DNA from: CAWJLE01 sp963843645
GTDB lineage: Bacteria; Chloroflexota; Anaerolineae; DAOTYC01
NCBI GenBank assembly: GCA_963843645.1
Contig: CAWJLE010000003.1
Location: 806,001 to 870,000 of the forward strand
Direction of reading: 5' to 3'
Length of the DNA: 64,000 nucleotides
Part shown: positions 1 to 8,423 of the stretch, piece after piece
How positions within the stretch are numbered: the first letter of the stretch is position 1
How the letters are laid out: every line of letters starts with the position of its first letter
The notes under the pieces: generated by a model
What the model was told of the DNA's origin: nothing
The model's database searches: none
Seen by the model: the letters and a program-made list of their open reading frames with translations, nothing else
Made by a program: the position numbers and the translations under genes

Positions 1-1
1 C

Positions 2-1891
2 GGCGCTGCGGACGTGGTCATGACCGGCCTGACGGCAGACGACACAGCACCGCAGGCTGGTCAGGTGGTTCACTTCACGGCGACGCTCCATAACCAGGGC
101 AGCGGCACGGCGACCAACTATCGCCTGGTCTGGCGACCGTCCGACGCCACCGCCTTCCAGTTGATCTCCGGCAGCGTGAACCTCAATTCCGGCGAGACGC
201 AGAATTACGATTTCGACTACACGTACACCCAGGCCGGAACCTACAACACGACGGCGGTCGTCACGTCAGGCGGTCAGCCCGTGCTGGAGGACTCCAACTA
301 CAAGACGCTGGAGATTACCGTTAGTTCGATATTCCCGACTCCGACCCCGGGCACGCCGACACCGACGCCCACGGTTGGGCCCGCGCCTGCCGGCAATCCG
401 AATCTGGTCGTCACGGCTCTTGCCGCGAATCCGTCTTCGCCGGCGGCTGGAGAGGTCGTGCACTTTACTGCCTCAGTCCAGAACCAGGGTGATGGCCCGG
501 CGTACGGCTTCCAGACGTTGTGGCGTCCCGACTCTAGCGCCGCGTTCCAACTCCAGTCCAGCGGGCTGAACCTGGAGGCCGGTCAGTCGCTGTTGATTGC
601 CTTTGACTACACCTTTACGGCTGAAGGGACGTACGAGACCGAGGAAGTGGCTGAGTTCGCTTCGGTACGTGGGCTCTCGGCCAGCGCCGTAACCGGCAGC
701 AACTCTCGCACTCTGACAGTAGTCGTCGGTCCGAGCGGCTCCTCGCTCCTCCAACTCGGCACGGCCACGCCGACCATCACTTCGACCGTCGCGCCGCCCG
801 AGGAAGCCACCCTTACGCCGACTCCGGAAGAGACCGTCGTGACCGAGCCGACCGAGACTTCGACGGTGATACCCGAAGGGCCGACTGCCACTCCTACCGC
901 GGAAGAGACCGTCGTGACCGAGCCGACCGCTACTCCCATGCCCGAGCAACCGACTGCCACGCCGACCACACAGGAGCCGGTCGTGACTGAGCCGACCTCT
1001 ACATCCGTCCCGGAGGAACCAACTGCTACGCCGACCGCGGTGGCCCCCGTCGTAACTGAGCCGACCGCAACGACAGTCCCCGACGAGCCGACTGTCACGC
1101 CTATCTCCGTAGAGCCGACTGCGACTGTCGTAACGGCAGAGCCCACATCGACGCCGGTGCCTGCGGAACCGACAGCAGCTCAGGTGCCTGCCGAACCGAC
1201 TGCGACACCTGTGCCTGCCGAACCGACTGCGACACCTGTTCCTGCCGAACCGACGGCGACACCGGTACCGCCCAAGCCGACTGCAACGCAGATCGTCCAG
1301 GCGCCGCCGGCCGCGAACGAGCCCACCGCAACGCCCATCGTGATGAGCGAGCCACCGACAGCGACACCGACCGTCGCGGCCCCGCCTCTGGCGCAGAAGC
1401 CCGCCCAGGTCCAGGCTGCTCCGACCGCAACGCCTGCGAAGAAGAAGCCGTCGCGTCCGGCGGCCGCCAGCAAGCCGACGCTCGCTCCGTCTGCAGCGCC
1501 GACGGCAATCGTTGCCTCCGAGCCGCTCCAGAATGCGGTTCTTAGCGAGCCGCCATCGCCGACTCCGGCGCCGAAGCGGGCGGCCCGCCAGACCCCGAGA
1601 CCGAAGCCAACGGCGAAGCCGGCGGCCCAGCCAATCACAATCCAGCCGAGTCCCACTCCCGTGGTCGTGCCGACCACGCCACCTCAGGACTCCGTCGCGA
1701 ACGAGGCGGCGCCAGCTCCAAGGCACAAGCCGGCCGCTGCGCCCAAGCCGGCAGTCGCGCCGAAACCGGCTACCGCTCCTCCTCCGGCGTCCAGGCCGGA
1801 ACAGCCGACGCCTACCCCGATCCCGACCGAGATCATAAGCGCCGACGCCGGACCCGGCTCCGCGCCGCAAGAGTCCGCCGACACTCAGTGA
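2..1891 (+). CDS. Exported CARDB-domain protein with Pro/Thr-rich tail (5' partial)
   Basis: The frame is open to the left edge, so the N-terminus (and any signal peptide) is missing; a GTG at 14 is only an internal codon. Two CARDB-like beta-sandwich repeats are visible, about residues 1-100 and 130-235, each opening with a V(V/T)xL start and a GxVVHFTA strand and carrying a LxWRP(S/D) motif. From about residue 245 to the end the protein is low-complexity Pro/Thr/Ala sequence built from PTATPxPxEP units, later with Lys/Arg-containing PKP stretches. CARDB modules are usually adhesive or scaffold domains of surface proteins, and the Pro/Thr tail resembles a wall-spanning or glycosylated stalk. 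No catalytic motif is seen. A strong terminator follows the stop. Surface location is inference; the fold call is fairly confident. Confidence 0.75.
   Translation, partial: GAADVVMTGLTADDTAPQAGQVVHFTATLHNQGSGTATNYRLVWRPSDATAFQLISGSVNLNSGETQNYDFDYTYTQAGTYNTTAVVTSGGQPVLEDSNYKTLEITVSSIFPTPTPGTPTPTPTVGPAPAGNPNLVVTALAANPSSPAAGEVVHFTASVQNQGDGPAYGFQTLWRPDSSAAFQLQSSGLNLEAGQSLLIAFDYTFTAEGTYETEEVAEFASVRGLSASAVTGSNSRTLTVVVGPSGSSLLQLGTATPTITSTVAPPEEATLTPTPEETVVTEPTETSTVIPEGPTATPTAEETVVTEPTATPMPEQPTATPTTQEPVVTEPTSTSVPEEPTATPTAVAPVVTEPTATTVPDEPTVTPISVEPTATVVTAEPTSTPVPAEPTAAQVPAEPTATPVPAEPTATPVPAEPTATPVPPKPTATQIVQAPPAANEPTATPIVMSEPPTATPTVAAPPLAQKPAQVQAAPTATPAKKKPSRPAAASKPTLAPSAAPTAIVASEPLQNAVLSEPPSPTPAPKRAARQTPRPKPTAKPAAQPITIQPSPTPVVVPTTPPQDSVANEAAPAPRHKPAAAPKPAVAPKPATAPPPASRPEQPTPTPIPTEIISADAGPGSAPQESADTQ
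1157..1291 (+). repeat. Tandem 27-nt repeat inside the Pro/Thr-rich tail
   Basis: Five consecutive 27-base units start at 1157, 1184, 1211, 1238 and 1265. Each encodes a nine-residue VPAEPTATP-like unit. The second and third units are identical in sequence and the flanking ones are diverged. This is the most regular part of a longer, looser Pro/Thr repeat. Confidence 0.8.
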
Positions 1892-1954
1892 TTGTGGCGG
1901 GCAAGATCCCGAAGCTTCAGGACATCGGAAGTCTGACAGAAGAGAATTGAAGGA

Positions 1955-1985
1955 AGTCCCCGGTTTGCATGACAAACCGGGGACT
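1955..1985 (+). terminator. Intrinsic terminator after the CARDB gene
   Basis: Perfect 13-bp inverted repeat (1955-1967 with 1973-1985), five-base loop, followed by GTTTTTG. It lies between two convergent genes (stops at 1891 and 2045) and can serve the plus-strand gene. Confidence 0.9.
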
Positions 1986-2044
1986 GTTTTTGTAGCGATA
2001 TGAATTCAGCTGGCGTCCGAGTGCCGTCCTGTGGACCGGTTACT

Positions 2045-2614
2045 CTACTGGCAGACCTCTTGCTGGAAAGTGATGACCGCCCGCTGACCATTGTCCCTGA
2101 ATTGAGCAACTACCGGCGGCGACTTCAACCCCGGCAGATCGACGTTCCAATCCATGGCCTGAACCAGGCCGTGGATCTGGAACTCGCCGTGGGCTTCCGT
2201 GTGGGTACGGACGTCGACAGTATAAGCGAAGGCCCTCACGATCACGTCGCGCATCGGCTTTCCCTTGTGATCCAAGACACGCCCGTCGATTTGGATCAGG
2301 GGCTTGTCGATCTTGTCGTAGCGATCCACTCTGCCCCGCATGCAATAGCTGGGACGCGGCGTTGCGGTCGGCTGGGGTCTGGGCGTGGGCGGCGCAGGCG
2401 TGGGAGTGGCAACCACTCGCCCCGTGCCCGTTCCCTGGCCGCCAGATTCCGGCGTTGCCATTGGGGCGGGCGTCTGGGCGGTCACGACTCGCCGGACGGC
2501 AGTCTCAGCAGGCGACTGCGCCATCGCGCTTTCTGAACCCACGAACGTGGCCACCAGAAGCAACAGAGTCACGATCGGCCCCAAACTCCACCTTACGCTC
2601 GCATTCTTCGCCAT
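2045..2614 (-). CDS. Small exported protein with a carboxypeptidase-regulatory-like (Ig-fold) domain
   Basis: 189 residues from the ATG at 2614, chosen because a GGAG ribosome site sits just upstream and the protein then begins with a clear signal peptide (MAKN, hydrophobic core LLLLVATFVG, cleavage near AMAQ). Next comes a Pro/Thr-rich linker of about 60 residues. The C-terminal domain of about 95 residues has the pattern GRVLDHKGKPMRDVIVRA...GEFQIHGL, typical of carboxypeptidase-regulatory/CarboxypepD_reg-like beta-sandwich modules. Two cysteines bracket this domain and could form a disulfide. There is no enzymatic motif. A structural or binding role outside the cell is inference. Confidence 0.7.
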   Translation of the reverse strand: MAKNASVRWSLGPIVTLLLLVATFVGSESAMAQSPAETAVRRVVTAQTPAPMATPESGGQGTGTGRVVATPTPAPPTPRPQPTATPRPSYCMRGRVDRYDKIDKPLIQIDGRVLDHKGKPMRDVIVRAFAYTVDVRTHTEAHGEFQIHGLVQAMDWNVDLPGLKSPPVVAQFRDNGQRAVITFQQEVCQ

Positions 2615-2709
2615 ATTGACGCTCTCCGTAGATATAGTTTGAACAACGATGATCCGCAGCTGTATTCTACGCACTTTCGCACCCAGACAAAATCGCTGCT
2701 CTCAGCGCG

Positions 2710-3378
2710 TCAATAATGCGGTGGCAGCTGCACTGTGGTCTCCAGGCCATGAAAAACGGACGCCACGTGCATGGCCACGTGGCTGACCCACGCAGCCAAT
2801 GGGTTGGTGCTGATCAGATAGCCCAGGCTCAAAATCCCGTTGCCGAAGACTGGCGCCGCAATGGAAGGGCCTCGAAACTCCAGGTAGCCCCAGTGATAGG
2901 CAGCCGTGACCATCAGACTGGCAATCAGCGCAACAGCGCCGGCGGCAATTCGTCCTGTCCATGCATCCGTCCACCCGACACGCGACAGGCCCTGCCAGGC
3001 TGCACAGACGGGTAACACGGACAACATCAGCGCATCCACCGTGCCATACACCAGGCTCAGCCAGGCGACGTCGAAGAGCAGTCCCAGGCCTCCGGGTGTT
3101 GCCGAAGCGGGCTGAGACAGGACATTCTTAACCACAAATGCTCCGACAATCACGGCAACCACGAGGCCCCATGGCCAGCGGCGCGCCAACTGCTGCTGCC
3201 AATCGAGCCCGCTCCAGCGCCAATAGCCGTACAGAAACGGCACCGCCACCACCGTCCAGACCAGCACTACCCAGCCTCGCGGCAAACGAAGCCAGCCCGA
3301 CAGGCCCGCAGTCACTGCCACTCCCAGAACCGCTGCCGCTGGAATCCACAGGAAATACGCCCACCACTCTCTCGCCAT
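2710..3378 (-). CDS. Integral membrane protein of unknown function
   Basis: 222 residues; the ATG at 3378 (MAREWW) follows a GGGAGG site and is preferred to an upstream in-frame start. About six hydrophobic segments are visible. The last third contains AAYHWGYLEF and a terminal HVAMHVASVFHG segment, which is reminiscent of the conserved helices of CPBP-type intramembrane proteases. However, the EExxxR motif of that family is absent, so I do not assign it. It stands alone, divergent from the exported protein at 3770. A distant or degenerate CPBP relative is possible. Confidence 0.6.
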   Translation of the reverse strand: MAREWWAYFLWIPAAAVLGVAVTAGLSGWLRLPRGWVVLVWTVVAVPFLYGYWRWSGLDWQQQLARRWPWGLVVAVIVGAFVVKNVLSQPASATPGGLGLLFDVAWLSLVYGTVDALMLSVLPVCAAWQGLSRVGWTDAWTGRIAAGAVALIASLMVTAAYHWGYLEFRGPSIAAPVFGNGILSLGYLISTNPLAAWVSHVAMHVASVFHGLETTVQLPPHY

Positions 3379-3769
3379 CGTTGCCCTCCCTGGAGTCAAC
3401 TGTGGGGCAGGTCGAAACGCCTTGGGCTCAAGCGCGTCACCCGCCTGGTCCGCTTCGCCTCCACTTCCGCAACATTCGCACTTTCAATGATGATATGCAT
3501 GCATTGATACAGGTATCCTCACCATTATACGGCAGGCTCGAATGTCGTCAAGATCATCGAAGGGATTCGGCCGCCATCGGCACGAACATACTGCCGTCTG
3601 CGAAAAAACCACTCTGCGATACATCCAATTCCACCATGGTCGCGTACAATGTTTAGATGTGGCCCAACCTGATCTGTGTGGAACGGGCCACCTTCGAAGG
3701 AGGATGGGCGCGTCGCCGGCAAGTCGGGCGCAGCCCTCACGCACGCAGCAGAGAAGACGGAGGCAAGAA
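3379..3769. other. Divergent intergenic region, no gene seen
   Basis: About 390 bases between two divergent genes. It holds the ribosome sites of both genes and presumably their promoters, but no convincing -35/-10 pair. A small ATGCAT-type palindrome lies near 3495. Open frames here have no recognisable coding character. Confidence 0.5.
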
Positions 3770-4249
3770 ATGGTTACACGGAAACACTGGGGGGGCATCA
3801 ACATCGGATTGCGGACGCTCATATTCATGGCGGTTGTGTGTGCGGTGGCAACTGCAAGTGCACCGTCCGCCGCCCTGGCTGCGGGCAGGCCGCAGATGCC
3901 CCCTCGCGCCATCCCGCCTTACGTATATGGTGCACCGTACTCGATCCCCGGCCTGCCAGGGTTGTACGTTACGGTCACGATAGTAGGGCACACGACGGGA
4001 GTCCCGGCCCCAGTCGATGACAGCAAGGTCTTCGTGATTCCTGCCCCGCCCTACGATCCGAACTGGAGTGAGCCGTGGGGCAGCTTCCAGTCATACGCCG
4101 ACTGGGCCAATCTGTTTCGGACGCAGAACCGAGGCCAAAGTCCCACGATGAAAGACGAGACCGACTTCTGGGTTTCCCAGGCCATGGGAGGCGCGCTGGA
4201 TTACCTGCAAACCGCCGCAGCCCAGGCTCAGAGTTCTCCGCAGCAATAG
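3770..4249 (+). CDS. Small exported protein of unknown function
   Basis: 159 residues from the ATG at 3770, which is preceded by GGAGG at proper spacing; a longer upstream frame has no start signal. A signal peptide is clear (positive MVTRKHW start, hydrophobic core, cleavage near ALAAG). The mature part is rich in proline, with a PYVYGAPYSIPGLPGLYV segment followed by an acidic, tryptophan-containing C-terminal half (SEPWGSFQSYADW). I recognise no family. It precedes the exported PD40 protein but has its own ribosome site and a gap of about 270 bases follows. Confidence 0.6.
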   Translation: MVTRKHWGGINIGLRTLIFMAVVCAVATASAPSAALAAGRPQMPPRAIPPYVYGAPYSIPGLPGLYVTVTIVGHTTGVPAPVDDSKVFVIPAPPYDPNWSEPWGSFQSYADWANLFRTQNRGQSPTMKDETDFWVSQAMGGALDYLQTAAAQAQSSPQQ

Positions 4250-4522
4250 GGCGTGCGTGTCCGTACGGTAGCTACTCCTGATCTCCAGCACGGCTCGGAT
4301 TGATTTGGAAATCGCTGAGGCTCCAACGCCTGTGCCAGAGCGTCTCTACCGGGCAATGACTGCGCAGTTGTCTGGAGGCTGGCGGGTCCGTTAGTCACTT
4401 GACTTTGCACATCAGAGCATTAGAATGATCAGCGAACCTGGTCACTCAGGCGATCGAATTGTGTGGTCTCACGATGAATGAATTCTCGCATGGCCGCGAG
4501 TCTCCAAGGGGAGGACACTCTC

Positions 4523-5470
4523 ATGAACACTCCGAACCGATCCTGGATCCCCGGAGTACTGATCGTTCTCTCGCTGATCGTAGTCGCGTCTTATCCGGCG
4601 ATCTCCACAGTGCAGGCCGCCCCTGGCCGGTACATCGCCTTCGCTTCCGACCGCAACAAAGGGGTCTTTCAGATCTATCTTATGGATCTCGACGGCCACA
4701 ATCAGACGCCGGTGACCGGCGCGGCCCAACACAGCCTGACGCCCTCCTGGTCGCCGGACGGCAAGCGACTCGTGTTCAGCCGCCAGGCGGCGGCCGACTC
4801 GAGCGACTTGTTCGCTATTAACCTCGATCTGACCAACGAAATCCAGCTGACCCACAGCGGTCGGGCAGTCCTCCCCACATGGTCGCCCGACGGACAGCAC
4901 ATCGCGTTCTGCGCCGTGAGTGGGACCGGAACACCCCTCGCGGTCGCCCCGCAGGGCGTAACCAACATAGACGGCGACATCACAGTGATGGACACAGATG
5001 GACACAACGTCAGGACCCTGACCACTAGCCACAACAACTCCACTCCGGCCTGGTCGCCCGACGGGCAGCGGATCGTCTTCAGCTCCACACGGGGAGGCTC
5101 TGCTGATATCTACGTCATGAACGCTGACGGCAGCAACGTGAGACAACTGACCCACGGACCGAAGCAGCAGTATTCGCCCGCGTGGTCACCCGATGGTCGC
5201 TACATCGCGTACACCAGCGCCCAGGGTTTCACCACCGTGGGCGAGGACATCTACGTCATGAACGTGGACGGCAGCAGCCCCAGACGCCTCACCACCAGCG
5301 GCCAGGACGGCGCTCCGGCATGGTCGCCTAACAGCCAGCGGATCCTGTTCACGTCCAAGCGAGACGGCCATTATCAGATTTACGTCATGGATCCGGACGG
5401 CAACCGCCAGTCCAACCTGTCCAACAGCTCCGCCAACGACCTCTGGGCGGCCTGGCAGCCCATGGACTGA
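4523..5470 (+). CDS. Exported TolB-like PD40 beta-propeller protein
   Basis: 315 residues from the ATG at 4523 behind AAGGGGAGG. A signal peptide (MNTPNRSWIPGVLIVLSL..., cleavage near VQAAP) precedes six repeats with the PD40/TolB signature (F/S)xWSPDGxxIxF and blade-ending xIYVMNxDGxN. The fold is a six-bladed propeller, as in TolB and prolyl-oligopeptidase N-domains, and fills the whole mature protein, so no enzymatic domain is attached. Such stand-alone exported propellers are common in this phylum and probably bind protein or polysaccharide outside the membrane; that role is inference. A second PD40 protein, with an SH3 domain, lies at 26452-27795. Confidence 0.85.
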   Translation: MNTPNRSWIPGVLIVLSLIVVASYPAISTVQAAPGRYIAFASDRNKGVFQIYLMDLDGHNQTPVTGAAQHSLTPSWSPDGKRLVFSRQAAADSSDLFAINLDLTNEIQLTHSGRAVLPTWSPDGQHIAFCAVSGTGTPLAVAPQGVTNIDGDITVMDTDGHNVRTLTTSHNNSTPAWSPDGQRIVFSSTRGGSADIYVMNADGSNVRQLTHGPKQQYSPAWSPDGRYIAYTSAQGFTTVGEDIYVMNVDGSSPRRLTTSGQDGAPAWSPNSQRILFTSKRDGHYQIYVMDPDGNRQSNLSNSSANDLWAAWQPMD

Positions 5471-5686
5471 CCTGAACTGTCACCTGGAAGTTTTGACTCG
5501 ACGGCCCCGCACTTCCGCACTCCTCCCCCATCCTCTCCACGAACCTGAAGGCGCTTGCCGCCGGCTATGACAGAGATCATTGCCCGTGGCACGGCGCTCT
5601 GCTACCTTAATAAAGAATATTCGGATGCTGTGTCTTATATGGCAGAGGCTCAACTCGGTATGGAGTCTCCCAAGGAGCAACTACAA

Positions 5687-6658
5687 ATGAAAAGCAAGCC
5701 ACTCGCCTGGATGTCGTTCCTTCTGGCGCTCGCGGTCGTACTCGGTACGGGCGCGCTGCTGTCCGATCAAGCCCGTGCTGCCAGTCCCGCCGCGAACCTT
5801 GGGATCGTGCAGCAGATGTTCACAGATTTTGAAAGCGTGGACTTTTCGACGCTGTCCAGCCGATTCGCCAATGACGTCGTTTGGGTCCAGCCCGGCGGAC
5901 CGTCGGTCCCCCTCGCCGGAATCTACAAAGGCCCTCAAGCCGTAATCAACCTGTTTCAGCAGATCGACAACACCGTGGAAGTTCTGGACTTCCAGCCGCG
6001 GGACTTCGTGACTCAAGGCAACCAGGTAGTCTTTCGAGGATGGCTGCGGGCGCGCATCAGGCCGGACGGCCAGCCGTTTTCGCTGGATTTCGTTCAGTTG
6101 TGGACCCTGCGGGACGACGGAAAGATCTCTCGGGTGGAGAGTTTTGCCGATACGGCTGAGCTGACTCGCGTAGCCGCGGCCGCCTCCAAAATCACTCCAG
6201 GCCTCGCGTCACCGGCGACGGCCGAGCAGTCGGCGATGCAGAACGAGCAGGTCGCTCGGAGTGTATTCGACAGCATCAACGCAGGGAACCTGGATGCACT
6301 CGACCGATACCTCGCGCCAACGTTCATCAGCCACGATCCTCAGTCTGCGCGATTGGATCCGTCTCTCTGGAAGCAGGAGATCGCCTCTTACCGGCAAGCG
6401 TTCCCTGACCTGCATTTCGACATCAATGACGCCGTCGCCCAGGGCGACCAGGTCGTCCTCCGATGGACTGCCAGCGGCACGAACACCGGCAAGTTCATGG
6501 GCATGGCGTCTACAGGCAAGAAGGCCACCATCGACGGAATCACCGTCTTCCGTTTCGACAGCGCCGGCAAAATGATCGGCGAGACGGGCAGTTGGGATGC
6601 TCTGAGCCTCATGCAACAGCTGGGCCTGGCCCCGGCTCCGGCGTCCGCCGGCGGCTGA
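5687..6658 (+). CDS. Exported protein with two SnoaL/NTF2-like domains
   Basis: 323 residues. The ATG at 5687 follows an AAGGAG site and opens a signal peptide (MKSKPLAWMSFLLALAV..., cleavage near ARAAS). Domain one (about residues 35-165) matches the SnoaL-like alpha+beta barrel: an amphipathic helix (NLGIVQQMFTDFES), then FANDVVW and a strand pattern ending DDGKISRVESF. Domain two (about 185-310) is the ester-cyclase-type SnoaL fold, with YLAPTFISHDP, FPDLHFDI and KKATIDGITVFRF. Duplicated NTF2-like pockets usually bind or isomerise small hydrophobic molecules. The substrate cannot be told from sequence, and export is unusual for this fold. A hairpin terminator follows. Confidence 0.75.
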   Translation: MKSKPLAWMSFLLALAVVLGTGALLSDQARAASPAANLGIVQQMFTDFESVDFSTLSSRFANDVVWVQPGGPSVPLAGIYKGPQAVINLFQQIDNTVEVLDFQPRDFVTQGNQVVFRGWLRARIRPDGQPFSLDFVQLWTLRDDGKISRVESFADTAELTRVAAAASKITPGLASPATAEQSAMQNEQVARSVFDSINAGNLDALDRYLAPTFISHDPQSARLDPSLWKQEIASYRQAFPDLHFDINDAVAQGDQVVLRWTASGTNTGKFMGMASTGKKATIDGITVFRFDSAGKMIGETGSWDALSLMQQLGLAPAPASAGG

Positions 6659-6702
6659 ACCCGCTCTACCGCCTTTCTCTCAGCACGATACGGCCACATT
6701 GA

Positions 6703-6740
6703 GAAACGCCCACTTGCCGAATTACGGCAGCGGGCGTTTC
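6703..6740 (+). terminator. Hairpin terminator after the SnoaL-like gene
   Basis: Imperfect inverted repeat (GAAACGCCC...TTGCCG with CGGCAG.CGGGCGTTTC) with a short loop. It lies between the convergent genes ending at 6658 and 6974. The T-tract is weak, so confidence is moderate. Confidence 0.6.
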
Positions 6741-6973
6741 GTTGTCGGATCTTCTCATGCCGCAGGTCCCACGGTACGCGGGCGGGCGCCTGTCACGGCA
6801 CGCCGACATTGTATGGTCCACTTCTGGCGGCATTACGTTAAGCACATTCCAAAACTCGTCAGTTGCCCGTCCGAGACCGCTCTTCATGCGTCCAGGATTG
6901 TGCCACTTCCGGAACAAAAGGGGCTGAGCTGTTGCGCGCGATCATCCTCTGTCGCAATGTTCGAGATGAGAAA

Positions 6974-7873
6974 TCATCCCAGTCTCGTTCTGAGCGCACG
7001 CGACGCAGAAGTCGCCCCCGTGGCAGTCGCAGCCGTCATCACCAGCACAATCCCCAGCCAGACCTGCCACGTGGGAACCCACCAGATGCCCGGCGCGGTC
7101 CAAAACACCTGTGGCACGATTGCCCATGCACTGAGCCCCCAGCCAACGACAGCCGCGCAGGAGAGTCCCATCGTCGCCACCACCACGGCGGCCGGGACAC
7201 GCAGACCGCGGTACAGGTTGGCGTCGATTTCGCTGCGGGCCAAAGCCATTACTACTGCCACCGCGCTGCCAACCGCCGCGGCCTTGATCAGCACGCTAAG
7301 GCCCACTGTGAGAATTACTGCACGTGCGTCCGGCCAGGGTGGCACGACGCTCTGGTGGGCGATCAATACCAGACCCGCAACGTAGACTCCGACGAGGAGT
7401 GCACTGATCGGAGGAACGGCGAGCAGGCACAAGATATCGCGCCGTTTGGACGCGAGAGCGTACCGTAGCGTGGCCAGAGCGACCGGTAGTGCGCTCACGA
7501 CGACGGTCAGCATCCCCAGTATCGCGCCGGCCTGGACGAGCCAGACCCACAAGTGCAGTTCGACATTCGTTCGAGCCAGTTCAACCAGCGGATTGTCGTC
7601 CAGAGTGCCATAGAAGGCCAAACCCGCCAGCACGAACGCCACCCAGGCACAGAAGACCACCAGTACAAAGCTCCTCAATCGCAACATCGCCTGTGTCCTT
7701 TCCTGTCCAAAGATCGCTCGAAGGTGCGCGTCCACCGCGCCTATCAGAACATCCAGCGCTGCCGAAACGGATGGCCGGCAAGTCTCCAACAGCGCGGCAA
7801 ACTCGTCGCCGTATCGCGCCTGCCACGCCCGCGGATAGAGACGGACCATACAGACCAGACTCCGGGGCCGCAT
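6974..7873 (-). CDS. Membrane protein partnered with a PadR regulator
   Basis: 299 residues; the ATG at 7873 lies seven bases after a GGAG that is inside the end of the PadR gene. The N-terminus has the cytoplasmic motif LYPRAWQARYGDEFAALLE, which is characteristic of membrane proteins encoded directly downstream of PadR regulators. About seven hydrophobic helices follow from residue 65. The two genes are separated by two bases and must be cotranscribed and probably translationally coupled. In such pairs the membrane protein is the regulated gene, sometimes linked to efflux or envelope stress. Its biochemical function is unknown. Confidence 0.75.
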   Translation of the reverse strand: MRPRSLVCMVRLYPRAWQARYGDEFAALLETCRPSVSAALDVLIGAVDAHLRAIFGQERTQAMLRLRSFVLVVFCAWVAFVLAGLAFYGTLDDNPLVELARTNVELHLWVWLVQAGAILGMLTVVVSALPVALATLRYALASKRRDILCLLAVPPISALLVGVYVAGLVLIAHQSVVPPWPDARAVILTVGLSVLIKAAAVGSAVAVVMALARSEIDANLYRGLRVPAAVVVATMGLSCAAVVGWGLSAWAIVPQVFWTAPGIWWVPTWQVWLGIVLVMTAATATGATSASRALRTRLG

Positions 7874-7875
7874 GC

Positions 7876-8199
7876 TCACACTCCAGTCTCCGTCAGCCGC
7901 TGCAGGCCAACGGCCGCGACGCGCTCCAGATGCTGCAACTCGCCCGACAAAAGTGTTGCTCCCACAAAAGTCAGCCGGTAGGGCCGGCGCCGGTCCTCCG
8001 CAGCCAGTGCCTCTATCAAGCCGCGCTCCTCCAGTCGCGTCAGGGCACCGTACAGCGTTCCCGGCTCCAGCGACACCCCACTGAATTCCTTGATGTCCTG
8101 CATCATTCCGTAGCCGTGCTTCGGTCCGCCTGCCAGACTGGCCAGAATCAACATGGACGGATCATAGAACCGACCCAAATCGCCTGCGCGTCTCGTCAT
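7876..8199 (-). CDS. PadR-family transcriptional regulator
   Basis: 107 residues. The winged-helix pattern of PadR is complete: LILASLAGGPKHGYGMMQDI, then LEPGTLYGALTRLEERGLIEA, then the wing RRRPYRLTFVGATLL. A C-terminal helix (about 85-105) would form the dimer. The short C-terminal part places it in the small PadR-s2 group. A GGGAG site precedes the ATG. It heads a two-gene operon with the membrane protein, which it probably represses together with itself. The AT-rich stretch at 8225-8270, with an AGTACGTACGACT near-palindrome, is a candidate operator. Confidence 0.88.
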   Translation of the reverse strand: MTRRAGDLGRFYDPSMLILASLAGGPKHGYGMMQDIKEFSGVSLEPGTLYGALTRLEERGLIEALAAEDRRRPYRLTFVGATLLSGELQHLERVAAVGLQRLTETGV

Positions 8200-8423
8200 G
8201 TGTTCACTCCCTCTAGTCAGTTCAAAGATATATCGCTATATTTAGTACGTACGACTTAATAATATCGTATCACCTGCGTTGTGTCAAATGTGCCCCGGGA
8301 AGGTTTCCCGCAGGCGTTTTTTTTCGAAATCATGAAGGGTGTATAATCCGGGGCAGGTTACCCGTCACGCGTCGGGGTTAGCAGCGGTTCGGTCGGTCCC
8401 GCGCCACCAAAGGAGGTTAATCC

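Noticed and set aside
1157..1291. CRISPR-like regular repeat
   Set aside because: 27-base units are contiguous, without spacers, and stay in one coding frame as Pro/Thr repeats.
473..1975. Long minus-strand open frame of 500 codons
   Set aside because: It mirrors the Pro/Thr repeat gene; its product is Arg/Gly-rich, repetitive and has no ribosome site. A shadow of the plus-strand gene.
2710..3378. CPBP intramembrane protease assignment
   Set aside because: His-rich helices are suggestive, but the EExxxR motif is absent, so only 'membrane protein' is supported.
8290..8330. Small stem followed by a T-run upstream of the cytochrome gene, as a terminator
   Set aside because: Only a six-base stem with five bases before the T-run, and no plus-strand gene ends nearby; probably part of the promoter region.
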